From the NCBI GenBank assembly GCA_028689835.1, contig JAQVCK010000008.1, positions 1 through 33,321 of the forward strand: 33,321 nucleotides of DNA. The letters are read 5' to 3'. The number at the start of each line of letters is the position of its first letter. Positions within the stretch are counted from its first letter, which is position 1. The notes under the pieces are model-generated. The model had not been told where the DNA came from. It did no database searches and saw only the letters and a program-made list of their open reading frames with translations. Both the position numbers and the translations under genes were made by a program. Positions 17,765-26,502 of this stretch are shown here, in pieces. The stretch is from Pygmaiobacter sp. (lineage in GTDB: Bacteria; Bacillota; Clostridia; Oscillospirales; Ruminococcaceae).

Positions 17765-18982
17765 TTATTTTTTGCCGTCTATGATTGCCTGCACCTGAAT
17801 GGGCAGCCCGTACAGGTTGATAAAGCCCTCGGCATCTTTCTGGTTGTAATCGCTCTCGCCAAAGGTGGCAATCTCTTCGGAATACAGCGACTACGGGCTC
17901 CACGTGCCGGCGTTGATCATATTGCCCTTGTACAGCTTCAGCTTCACTGTGCCGGTCACCCTTTCCTGCGTTTTGTCCACAAACGCCGAAAGCGCTTCAC
18001 GCAGCGGGGTAAACCACTGGCCGTTGTACACCAGCTCGCCAAAGGTGATGGACAACTTTTCTTTTTCATGCATCGTCATTTTGTCAAGGCACAGCGTTTC
18101 CAGCACACTGTGGGCCTTGTACAGAATAGCGCCGCCCGGGGTCTCGTACACACCGCGGCACTTCATGCCCACCAGGCGGTTTTCCACAATGTCCAAAAGG
18201 CCAATGCCGTTGGCGCCGCCCAGCTCGTTCAGCTTGTAAATGATTTCTTTCGCGCTCATCGCGCTGCCGTCCAGCGACACCGGCACACCTTTTTCAAACC
18301 CGACTGTCACATAGGTGGGGGCATCCGGCGCGTTGATGGGCGAGACGCTCATCTCTAAAAAACCCTCTTTTTCGTACTGCGGCTCGTTGCCGGTGTCCTC
18401 AAGGTCCATGCCCTCATGGCTGAGGTGCCACAGGTTTTTGTCTTTGGAATAGTTTGTCTCACGGCTGATTTTCAGCGGGATGCCGTGGGCCTCGGCGTAG
18501 TCAATCTCCTCATCGCGGGACTTGATGCTCCATTCGCGCCACGGTGCAATGATGGGCATATGCGGCGCAAAATGCCGAATTGCAAGCTCGAACCGCACCT
18601 GGTCGTTGCCCTTGCCGGTACAGCCGTGCGCAATGGCGTCGGCCCCCTCTGCCTTTGCAATTTCAACCAGCCGCTTTGCAATGCACGGGCGGGCGTGGCT
18701 GGTGCCCAGCAGGTATTCTTCGTATTTGGCGCCCGCCTTCATGGTGGGGATAATGAAATCGTTGACGTATTCGTCAGTCAAATCCTCCACGTACAGCTTC
18801 GACGCACCGGTTTTCAGGGCCTTTTCCTCCAGCCCCTCCAGCTCGTCCGCCTGCCCCACGTTGCCCGACACGGCAATCACTTCGCAGTTGTTGTAGTTTT
18901 CTTTCAGCCACGGGATGATGATGGAGGTATCCAGCCCGCCGCTATATGCCAGAACGACTTTCTTAATTTCATTTTTATTCAT
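17765..18982 (-). CDS. argG: Argininosuccinate synthase interrupted by an in-frame TAG at 17891-17893
   Basis: [24 protein letters not shown]...; ORF stops after [11 protein letters not shown], but the same frame continues [45 protein letters not shown] conventional caller would report 17891..18982. Confidence 0.92.
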
Positions 18983-18983
18983 G
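18966..18983 (-). promoter_or_regulatory. Candidate ARG box overlapping the argG start codon
   Basis: Minus strand CATGAATAAAAATGAAAT; 17/18 to the B. subtilis consensus as I recall it (CATGAATAAAAATKCAAK). Confidence 0.5.
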
Positions 18984-19023
18984 TTTTGCCTCCATAAATG
19001 TATATTTATAAATTATGTGCTTT

Positions 19024-19053
19024 ATTATATGCTGGATACTGCCAAAATGTCAA
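19024..19053 (-). promoter_or_regulatory. argG operon promoter TTGACA-18-TATAAT
   Basis: Minus strand TTGACA (19053-19048), 18-nt spacer, TATAAT (19029-19024); RBS TGGAGG before argG ATG. Confidence 0.8.
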
Positions 19054-19071
19054 GCAATTTATTGTATACAT

Positions 19072-19089
19072 TTTGAATTTTTATTCTTT
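19072..19089. promoter_or_regulatory. Candidate ARG box upstream of the argG promoter
   Basis: TTTGAATTTTTATTCTTT, 17/18 to WNTGAATWWWWATTCANW (recalled consensus). Confidence 0.6.
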
Positions 19090-19251
19090 TTTATTTTTTC
19101 TTTTGCAACGATTGAGTTTTCTTGACCTGCGAACTTTCTTTATTTTTCTCCCATATTTCGTTGTTTTTATTTCAGAAAGAGGCAATATTTTATGTTTTTA
19201 ATTTTTTTCTTTGTTTTTCACTTGTTTGCTGCTTTTAGTCGGTACTTGATT

Positions 19252-19269
19252 TTTGAATATTTATTCTTA
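19252..19269. promoter_or_regulatory. Second candidate ARG box, 180 bp upstream of the first
   Basis: TTTGAATATTTATTCTTA, 17/18 to the same consensus. Confidence 0.55.
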
Positions 19270-19335
19270 TTTAAAGTATCTGTGCTGGCATGAATTTTTA
19301 CACATATTTACCATTGCTAAAGGCTTCCGTTGCAT

Positions 19336-19383
19336 AAAATCAGCCCCCGGCGGCACCAAATGGTGCCGCCGGGGGCTGATTTT
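19336..19383. terminator. Strong hairpin terminator (23-bp perfect arms)
   Basis: AAAATCAGCCCCCGGCGGCACCA-aa-TGGTGCCGCCGGGGGCTGATTTT, downstream of the aldo/keto reductase gene. Confidence 0.88.
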
Positions 19384-19419
19384 AATTGTTCATTCTCGTA
19401 TTTTTGCTAAAGCGTACAG

Positions 19420-20541
19420 TTAAACTTCCAGCATTTCTACCGCGCGGGACAGTTCGCCAATAATGCCGATGTGCTGGGGGCAGACCGACTCGCACTGGCC
19501 GCAGGCAATGCAGGCGCTGGCCGGCGCACCAGAATTTGTGACCCATTTATAGTTGCCACGTGCACTTTCTAAATTATCATACACCAAATACCGGTTCATC
19601 GCGCCAAAGATGGCAGGGATCTCAATGCCCTTAGGGCAACCCTTCATACAGTATTCACAGCTCGTGCAGGGGATGCCCTCAATTTCGGCGAGTACGGTGC
19701 GCGCGCGGCCTATAACGGCACTGCCCTCGGTCCCAAGGGGTTTAAACTGTGACATAGTGGCAAGGTTATCATCCATCTGTTGCAGGTTGGACATCCCACT
19801 GAGCACGGTGACAAGGCCGGGCTGCGATGCCGCAAACCGCAGCGCCCAAGACGCTGGCGACGCGGTGGGGTCTGCCTCTTGTAGTATTTTGGTAACGGCG
19901 TCCGGCGGGGTGGCAAGCAAACCGCCTTTGACAGGCTCCATAATAATGACCGGCTTATTGTGCTTTTTCGCCACCTCAAGGCACTTGGCAGACTGTACCG
20001 ACGGGCTGTCCCAATCAGCATAGTTGATTTGCAGCTGCACAAATTCCATTTCTGGGTGACGGGTCAGCAGTTCGTCCAGCGCCTTGGCATTATCGTGGAA
20101 CGAAAAGCCCAAATGACGAATCAGCCCTTTGTCCTTCAAATACTGGCCAAAATCCCAAAGGCCAAAATCATCAAACACCTTTGTGCGCTCGCCGCCACAG
20201 TTGTGCATCAGGTAAAAGTCAAAATACCCGGCACCGGTACGTTCCAGCGAGGTGTAAAACATCTGTTTTGCTTCCTCGGCAGTTTTAGCGCCTGCCCACG
20301 CCGGCAGTTTGGTTGCCAATTGAAACTGCTCGCGGGGGTAACGGTCTACCAGTGCTGTTTTTGCCGCTTGCTCTGATTTGCCGCCAATGTACCCGTAAGC
20401 GGTATCAAAATAAGTAAACCCCGCCGCCAAAAAACGGTCTACCATCTGTTTGGTCTGCTCAATATCAACCTCTTGCCCCAGCATGGGCAGCCGCATGAGC
20501 CCAAAGCCCAGCTTCGGGATCGTTTGTCCGAGATAGTCCAT
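19420..20541 (-). CDS. Aldo/keto reductase with C-terminal [4Fe-4S] ferredoxin-type cysteine motifs
   Basis: MDYLGQTIPKLGFGLMRLPML, YFDTAYGYIGGKSEQAAKTALVDRYPR, CTSCEYCMKGCPKGI and CIACGQCESVCPQHI; RBS GGGGAGG before ATG 20541. Confidence 0.92.
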   Translation of the reverse strand: MDYLGQTIPKLGFGLMRLPMLGQEVDIEQTKQMVDRFLAAGFTYFDTAYGYIGGKSEQAAKTALVDRYPREQFQLATKLPAWAGAKTAEEAKQMFYTSLERTGAGYFDFYLMHNCGGERTKVFDDFGLWDFGQYLKDKGLIRHLGFSFHDNAKALDELLTRHPEMEFVQLQINYADWDSPSVQSAKCLEVAKKHNKPVIIMEPVKGGLLATPPDAVTKILQEADPTASPASWALRFAASQPGLVTVLSGMSNLQQMDDNLATMSQFKPLGTEGSAVIGRARTVLAEIEGIPCTSCEYCMKGCPKGIEIPAIFGAMNRYLVYDNLESARGNYKWVTNSGAPASACIACGQCESVCPQHIGIIGELSRAVEMLEV

Positions 20542-20749
20542 TGCTAATCCTCCCCTTATCACAGTGCAAAAGCAACTGCTTTTGCTGTTCTCTTTTATTC
20601 TATAACTTAAACTGTGCTTTTAGTCAATGCCCTGCCCTGAAATTTTTTGCCGCTTTGCATTTTTATCACTTTACAAAGTTGCCCTGGCTGCCCTTTTATG
20701 TTATACTAACGCCAATTTTTTAAAAACAAAGAAAAGGCGGGCGGGCCCC

Positions 20750-21199
20750 ATGCAATTAATTGAGACCACCAGCACAGACGCACGTTTTGTTGTGCTGTGC
20801 GACGAGTTGGATACAGACCTAAACAAGCAAAATGGCGAGGTACTGCAAAAACTGTACAAGCAGTACAACACACTGGAGAAAATACAAAACGTGGTGCTTG
20901 CGCTGCAAGACGAAACACCGGTTGCCTGCGCCGCATTAAAAGAATATGCCCCCGGCACTGCCGAAGTGAAACGCGTATATACAAAACCACTCTGCCGCGG
21001 GCAAGGGGTTGCAGCCGCCATGCTTTGCGCGTTGGAACAACACGCAAAGCAACAGGGGTACACCCGCCTTGTGCTGGAAACCGGGCTGAACATGCTGCCC
21101 GCCCAGCGGCTATATCACCGCCTTGGGTTTCACCAAATACCAAACTACGGCCACTACGCAACCCTGCCAGATTCGTACTGTATGGAAAAGCCGTTATAA
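20750..21199 (+). CDS. GNAT family N-acetyltransferase
   Basis: EVKRVYTKPLCRGQGVAAAMLCALEQHAKQQGYTRLVLETG...AQRLYHRLGFHQIPNYG. Confidence 0.9.
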   Translation: MQLIETTSTDARFVVLCDELDTDLNKQNGEVLQKLYKQYNTLEKIQNVVLALQDETPVACAALKEYAPGTAEVKRVYTKPLCRGQGVAAAMLCALEQHAKQQGYTRLVLETGLNMLPAQRLYHRLGFHQIPNYGHYATLPDSYCMEKPL

Positions 21200-21239
21200 A
21201 AAGCAGCCCCGCTGTGTTTTGCCAGCGGGGCTGCCTTTT
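21199..21239. terminator. Rho-independent terminator between convergent genes
   Basis: GCAGCCCCGCTG-tgttttgc-CAGCGGGGCTGC flanked by AAAAA/TTTT. Confidence 0.85.
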
Positions 21240-21248
21240 GTTTTCTTT

Positions 21249-22718
21249 TTACATGGCTTCGCAATGTGTAATTTGGTTGCGTCCATTCTGTTTTGAGCAA
21301 TACAGTGCTTTATCCGCTTTTTTTGTAATCTGCTCTACATTTAGTTTGCTGCTGACCTCGGCAAGGCCCACACTGATGGTCACACGGTAGCGGTTGTCTT
21401 TTTCTTCGCTATTCAGGCGTTGCATTAAAGTTGCAAACAATTCTTCGGCCTGCTGGGGAGGCAACGCCAGTACGCCAAAAAATTCGTCGCCACCCCAACG
21501 GGACGCAATACCTTTTTCTGCAATCGCGTCGCGCAATTCGCTTGCCACCATTGCCAAAATGGCGTTGCCAAACACATGCCCATAGCTGTCGTTAATCTGT
21601 TTAAAATGGTCAATATCAAACAAAAACAGGGTTTTGGGCTGTTGCCGGTGGCGGTGCATAAAACCTTGGTACTGCTTTGCAAACAGCCTGCGGTTGGCAA
21701 GGCCGGTCAGCTCGTCGGTGTTTTCTACCGTTACCATACGCTGGTTATAGTTGTGGAACACGAGCGTCGTCACCAGAATACAGACGGCCAGCGAAAGGGC
21801 CATAAACAACAGATTGCTTACAAGGCGCTGGCCAAACGCACTGTTGATGGAATCGGTCTGCTTTTCTAAAATGAGATACCAGCCCAGTGTGTTATCATAT
21901 TTCGTGATTAAACATTTGCGCTCTGTGCCTGAGGTAAACCACTGCATATTCGCATCGGTAGAACGGTCCAGTTCAATCTCATCGTCTACACCGGTGCGCT
22001 GCGCAAGCTCAGCCCGGTCGATAAAAATATCGGTGTCGCCGGTAAACGACGTTTTGGCACCACCCTCGTTGATGATATACACCGAAAGGTCGTAATCACG
22101 TTCATACTCGCGAATCGTGTCCTCAATAAACGACACCTGCAGCCCCACGCCAATGATGCCCAGCAAGCCGTCTTTGCCCTCAACCCTGAAATTCACAAAC
22201 ACCGTGATGGTATCACCACTGGACTGGTTGGTATCCACCTCTAAATCATACTCGTTGTTGGAGGAAACGAAGTTATAGTACCAGACATCGTGCTCATCAT
22301 TTGGTGAAATGGTTTTATTAAACCCGTCTTGATAATAATAGTTGCCGGTTTTTGCTGAAACACAAAACACTGTGTCATAATCGTATTTTTGCTGGTAGGC
22401 ACGTAAATAGCTATAGAGCTGGTCACGCTCTGTGTCGCCTGCGCCCACCTGCGGCTCGTTTACCAGCCAGCTTTTTAAAAATTCGTCATTCGCCATAGTC
22501 TTCGACACCATGACCGGTTTGGACATTGAATTTTCAATATGCTTTGAAATATCGATATCCGCCAGCTTTACCGTGCTTTCCAAGTGCTTTTCGGCAAGGT
22601 CCTGATAAGATTTGGTGTCCTTATAGACCATACCGACAAACCCCAACAGAATTGCCGAAATAATAATCAAATTGCTAATGAGTAAAAGATGTCGCGCGCC
22701 CCCCACTTTTTTCAACAC
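21249..22718 (-). CDS. Transmembrane GGDEF protein with extracytoplasmic sensor (Cache-like) domain
   Basis: Two TM segments bracketing ~250 aa sensor; ENTDELTGLANRRLFAKQYQGF, ASRWGGDEFFGVL. Confidence 0.9.
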   Translation of the reverse strand: MLKKVGGARHLLLISNLIIISAILLGFVGMVYKDTKSYQDLAEKHLESTVKLADIDISKHIENSMSKPVMVSKTMANDEFLKSWLVNEPQVGAGDTERDQLYSYLRAYQQKYDYDTVFCVSAKTGNYYYQDGFNKTISPNDEHDVWYYNFVSSNNEYDLEVDTNQSSGDTITVFVNFRVEGKDGLLGIIGVGLQVSFIEDTIREYERDYDLSVYIINEGGAKTSFTGDTDIFIDRAELAQRTGVDDEIELDRSTDANMQWFTSGTERKCLITKYDNTLGWYLILEKQTDSINSAFGQRLVSNLLFMALSLAVCILVTTLVFHNYNQRMVTVENTDELTGLANRRLFAKQYQGFMHRHRQQPKTLFLFDIDHFKQINDSYGHVFGNAILAMVASELRDAIAEKGIASRWGGDEFFGVLALPPQQAEELFATLMQRLNSEEKDNRYRVTISVGLAEVSSKLNVEQITKKADKALYCSKQNGRNQITHCEAM

Positions 22719-22918
22719 AAATTCCCCCTGAAGTTTAAAAACAATAATCCTCTGCTCAATATACTACCGCATGAAAAGTAAAAAAACAAAATATTTTTTA
22801 CAAAACTAAAAGAAAAACCGTACCTTTTCTGCATCCTGACAGGAACTTTTGAGCGTTTTCTATTTTTTGTGCTTTTTTTGCTTGAAACCGCTATTTTTAT
22901 GCAGCTCCACGGTAATAA

Positions 22919-22954
22919 ATAAAGCCTCTTGCCGCAAATACGGCAAAAGGCTTT
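22919..22954. terminator. Terminator downstream of ohrR-like gene
   Basis: AAAGCCTCTTGCCG-caaata-CGGCAAAAGGCTTTT. Confidence 0.75.
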
Positions 22955-22974
22955 TGCTTTGTTAAAAAACAGTA

Positions 22975-23430
22975 TTACCGGCAATCGGTTGCCGTGCTGC
23001 GCAGCACCTGATACAGCAACCGGTACAAGGTTTTGGCATCCTGCTCGGACAGCGGGATGCACTGCATGATTTTGCCCGGCACCGCCTGCGCCTTTATTTT
23101 CAGCGCATCCCCCCCAGCAGTGGGGGCAACCAACACACTGCGTTCATCCGCCGCGTCTCGGCGGCGGGTAATCAGGCCAGCGGCTTGCATTTTTTTCAAT
23201 AAAGGTGTCAGGGTGCCGCTGTCAAGATACAGCGCCTCGCCCAATGCCTTTACACTCACTTCACGCTTTTCCCATAGCACCATCATCGCAATATACTGGG
23301 TATAGGTTAGGCCTATTTCATCTAAAAAAGGCTTGTACTGCTTCACGACCTCTCGTGCGCAGGCATATAGCGGGAAACAGAGCTGATTTTCCAATTTAAG
23401 CGTATCGCCTGTAAACAAATCTTCTTTCAT
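22975..23430 (-). CDS. ohrR: MarR family repressor of OhrR type
   Basis: LENQLCFPLYACAREVVKQYKPFLDEIGLTYTQYIAMMVLWEKREVSVKALGEALYLDSGTLTPLLKKMQAAGLITRRRDAADERSVLV; redox Cys in LENQLCF context as in OhrR. Confidence 0.85.
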   Translation of the reverse strand: MKEDLFTGDTLKLENQLCFPLYACAREVVKQYKPFLDEIGLTYTQYIAMMVLWEKREVSVKALGEALYLDSGTLTPLLKKMQAAGLITRRRDAADERSVLVAPTAGGDALKIKAQAVPGKIMQCIPLSEQDAKTLYRLLYQVLRSTATDCR

Positions 23431-23507
23431 CCGACACCCCCCGTTTATCATACACCAAGTGCGCATTGCAGGCAATGAAATTACGCCCGCTTGATGCAAA
23501 TAACCGA

Positions 23508-23981
23508 TTACAGCAGGGCAGCGATTTTTGCTTCAAAGTCTGCCGGTACTTTAGTGGGGGCAAACCTTGCAACAACATTACCGTCGCGGTCTACCAAGAA
23601 CTTTGTAAAATTCCATTTGATGCGCCCGCCCATCAGGCCGCCCTTTTGTGATTTCAAAAAGGTGTACAGCGGGGCTTCGTTTTCGCCGTTTACGTCAATT
23701 TTGTCAAACTGGGGAAACGTAACCCCAAAACGGCCGGTGCAAAAAGTGTGAATGTCTTCATTGCTGCCCGGCGCTTGCCCGGCAAACTGGTTGCAGGGAA
23801 AATCCAGAATTTCAAGCCCTTTGTCGGCATATTTCGCATACAATTCTTGCAGGCCGGTATATTGCGGGGTAAAGCCACATTCGGTGGCAGTATTGACGAC
23901 TAGCAAGACTTTACCCCGATAGGCTGCCAAGCTTTTTTCGCTGCCATCCATCGCTTTGACCTTGAAATCGTAAATATTCAT
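23508..23981 (-). CDS. Glutathione peroxidase family thiol peroxidase (Cys type)
   Basis: MNIYDFKVKAMDGSEKSLAAYRGKVLLVVNTATECGFTPQYTGLQELY, LDFPCNQFAGQAPGSNEDI, IKWNFTKFLVDRDGNVVARFAPTKVP. Confidence 0.93.
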   Translation of the reverse strand: MNIYDFKVKAMDGSEKSLAAYRGKVLLVVNTATECGFTPQYTGLQELYAKYADKGLEILDFPCNQFAGQAPGSNEDIHTFCTGRFGVTFPQFDKIDVNGENEAPLYTFLKSQKGGLMGGRIKWNFTKFLVDRDGNVVARFAPTKVPADFEAKIAALL

Positions 23982-24006
23982 TTCAAACCCCTCCAAATAA
24001 GTTTTT

Positions 24007-24021
24007 CAAAATTAAATTGTT
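24007..24021. promoter_or_regulatory. Candidate OhrR box near the peroxidase gene +1
   Basis: CAAAATTAAATTGTT; resembles TACAATTAAATTGTA built from the recalled TACAATT/AATTGTA half-sites (12/15). Confidence 0.4.
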
Positions 24022-24070
24022 TAAAACCATTTATACTGTAGTCTTTTTCTTGGTATTTGTCAATAGAAAA

Positions 24071-24087
24071 ATTGTATTTTATACAAT
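24071..24087. repeat. Small inverted repeat upstream of the putative peroxidase promoter
   Basis: ATTGTAT-TTT-ATACAAT, perfect 7-bp arms next to a minus-strand TTGACA (24063-24058). Confidence 0.6.
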
Positions 24088-24198
24088 CTTTTTAAATTAT
24101 GCTTTTCTATCCCCTGCAAAAGCGCACCCAAAAGCCGCCCCCTATCAGGGGGGGGCAGCAAAAAATCGGCACGCAAATTTTGCGCGCCGCCGCTTATT

Positions 24199-25314
24199 CT
24201 ATTGCGCCTGTGGTGCACCTGCTGCCAGCAGGGCACACCAAATATCCACCATCGGCCCCAATAGGCCCGGCGGGTAGGCATAGCCATCGGTATGCAGGCC
24301 CGGGGTGTCCTGCCCCGCACCCACCCCAAAATAAACGCCGGGGGTTTGCTTTAGGTACCAACCAAAATCCTCCGACCAGCGCATGGGCTGCGCTAAGGTG
24401 GCAATGGGGATGCCCGCAGCGGCAAACACCTGTGCCAGTTGTTTCGTCAAGGCCGCGTCATTGACCGTATCTGGGAACTCATCCACATAACGAAAGTCCA
24501 CCACAATGCCCTGCTTTTGCGCCAAGGCCTCTACTGTATTTGCAATCGTCTGTTGCAACAACAATAAATCTTCCAACCGCTCTGCACGCAGGGTGAGGTT
24601 TATTTCCCCCTCCCCCGCCGAAATACCGAAGTTACGGCTGCCCGCCTGTAACCCCACAAGGGTCGCAAGTACCAGCCCCCCGTACTGCGGCAGGTGGCAC
24701 CAGCTTTGCAGCCGCTGCAATACTTCACCCATCAACGGGCCGGGGCTAACCCCTTGCTCCGGGTAGGCCGCATGGCTTTGGCGGCCCGTTAGGCGTATCG
24801 TCATGCCCTTAGAGGCACAGGCAAACACCCCTTCGCGCAGCAATACTTGCCCCTGCGGGTACCCCGGGATGTTGTGGCAACCATAAATACAGTCAACCTT
24901 TTGTGTGTGCAGCACCGTTAACGCTTCGGCGGCACCTGCCCCGGTTTCTTCTGCGGGCTGCCATAATAGCAGCACATTTTTGCCACAGCTTAACCCGTTT
25001 TGCCGCAGTTGCTGTAAATATAAGGCTGCCCCGGCAAGCGCGGCGCTGTGCCCATCGTGCCCACAGCCGTGGAACGGCCGGCCTGCACTGTTGCAAACAG
25101 CATCCATATCTGCACGCAGGCAAATCGTCTCGGCCGCGCCTTCATCGTTTACCGCAAACAACACGCTGCCGGTATCCACCACCTGTAGTGTGGTGTTTTG
25201 CCGCAAAAAAGCGGCAAGCCGGGCGCGGGTACCCTCTTCTTTGCCGGAAAGCTCCGGGGCAGCATGCAACTGCTGCTGTAATTCTTGTAGTTTTTCTACC
25301 AGCTCTGCCTGCAT
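24199..25314 (-). CDS. M20 family amidohydrolase/N-acyl-amino-acid deacylase
   Basis: LHAAPELSGKEEGTRARLAAFL, CLRADMDAV, GRPFHGCGHDGHSAALAGAA, WQPAEETGAGAAEAL. Confidence 0.92.
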   Translation of the reverse strand: MQAELVEKLQELQQQLHAAPELSGKEEGTRARLAAFLRQNTTLQVVDTGSVLFAVNDEGAAETICLRADMDAVCNSAGRPFHGCGHDGHSAALAGAALYLQQLRQNGLSCGKNVLLLWQPAEETGAGAAEALTVLHTQKVDCIYGCHNIPGYPQGQVLLREGVFACASKGMTIRLTGRQSHAAYPEQGVSPGPLMGEVLQRLQSWCHLPQYGGLVLATLVGLQAGSRNFGISAGEGEINLTLRAERLEDLLLLQQTIANTVEALAQKQGIVVDFRYVDEFPDTVNDAALTKQLAQVFAAAGIPIATLAQPMRWSEDFGWYLKQTPGVYFGVGAGQDTPGLHTDGYAYPPGLLGPMVDIWCALLAAGAPQAQ

Positions 25315-25533
25315 CCGTTTGCCGCCTTTCGCACCTTCTGTTCAAAGCTTTTTGCCTATTATACCCCTGCGCCACGGTACTGTCACCCGTTTTGGGCCAC
25401 TTTGAAACAAACTGGCAAAACAGGCGGCCCTGCCTGCGGCGGGGTTGCCTGCTTTACTTTAAGGGATGCATTAGTTTTTATTTTGGGCGCTGCCTGCCCC
25501 ACATTTGCAGACACGTATGCCCGCTGTGTGATA

Positions 25534-26502
25534 TTACACCTTGCGCACTGGGCGCACGTACTTCCAAAAACGTTCGGGGTCGTGGTAAAAATAGATGACC
25601 CTGCCCGGTGTCGTGTCATAGCAATACCCGGTGCCCGCAAAATCAAAACTTGCCATGGCCTTTTCTGTTTTTTCTTCTACCGAAAGGCTTTGGTGTTCAT
25701 AGTCAAACGGGCCGTGTTCAAACACCAGATACTCGGCTTCGGGCACGTCTGTTAACATCATCTGCGGCGGTACTTCGCCCTTATAATCCGCCGGCAGGCG
25801 CACGCCGTAGCACTCGGTGCGCAAAAAGCCCCAGTCACAAAGGCGGCCTTTGGGGTCGCTGATATACGCCATCAATTGCCCACTGCCGCCATTGGCTTCG
25901 CTGCCGCCGTCGTCATCCAGCTTGCCTTTGATACTGTCCAGCAGGCCACAGATTGTCTCGCAGTCTTGCCCCGGGACTTTGCTCTGTTTTTCCCAAAAAT
26001 CCCAATAGCCATTGCTTTCATAGTTTTCGATGTGCAAAAATTTATGCGCGGGTATTGTGACAAAATAAATTTTGATTTCCTGTTGAGATGCAATCATGCC
26101 AATCTCTCCTAGCCCAAAAAAGTAGCGGTCGAACAGGTTGATTTTGGTGCGCAGCACCACGGGTTTTGGCTGTTTTCGGTATGCGCTGGGGGTAACGCCA
26201 TACGTTGCTTTAAACGCCCGGGTAAATGCCTCGTGGGAGGAAAAGCCGTAGTTGAACGCAATGTCCAACAGCGGGATTTCACTGTCCCTCACTTCTTTTA
26301 AAGCAAAGGCCAGCTTGCGGTGCCGCAGATAGTCCCTAAACGGCATCCCGGAGATTTCTTTAAATTTTCTGGTTGCGTAAAACTCAGAATACCCCAACCT
26401 GCGTGCAAGAAAACGCAACGTCAACGCTTCATCGTGGTATTGTTTGATTGAGTTGTCGATTTCGTCCACGATGATTTGAATTTGCTGTTGCCATTCGTAC
26501 AT
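25534..26502 (-). CDS. AraC family regulator with GyrI-like effector-binding domain
   Basis: ALTLRFLARRLGYSEFYATRKFKEISGMPFRDYLRHRKLAFALKEVRDSEIPLLDIAFNYGFSSHEAFTRAFKATYGVTPSAYRK plus C-terminal effector domain. Confidence 0.9.
   Translation of the reverse strand: MYEWQQQIQIIVDEIDNSIKQYHDEALTLRFLARRLGYSEFYATRKFKEISGMPFRDYLRHRKLAFALKEVRDSEIPLLDIAFNYGFSSHEAFTRAFKATYGVTPSAYRKQPKPVVLRTKINLFDRYFFGLGEIGMIASQQEIKIYFVTIPAHKFLHIENYESNGYWDFWEKQSKVPGQDCETICGLLDSIKGKLDDDGGSEANGGSGQLMAYISDPKGRLCDWGFLRTECYGVRLPADYKGEVPPQMMLTDVPEAEYLVFEHGPFDYEHQSLSVEEKTEKAMASFDFAGTGYCYDTTPGRVIYFYHDPERFWKYVRPVRKV

Noticed and set aside
7417-18982. UAG reassigned to an amino acid genome-wide (to explain the argG TAG)
   Set aside because: argD, the first tetR and the 1710-2009 gene all end naturally at TAG at the expected C-terminus.
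18416-18997. 193-aa + strand ORF antisense to argG
   Set aside because: Shadow ORF over the conserved ArgG N-terminal half.
18998-19201. 67-aa + strand ORF in the argG upstream region
   Set aside because: AT-rich, Phe/Leu/Tyr low-complexity translation without RBS; region better explained as regulatory.
23508-23981. Selenocysteine in the glutathione peroxidase
   Set aside because: The active-site codon in NTATECGFTPQY is a normal Cys codon; no in-frame TGA.
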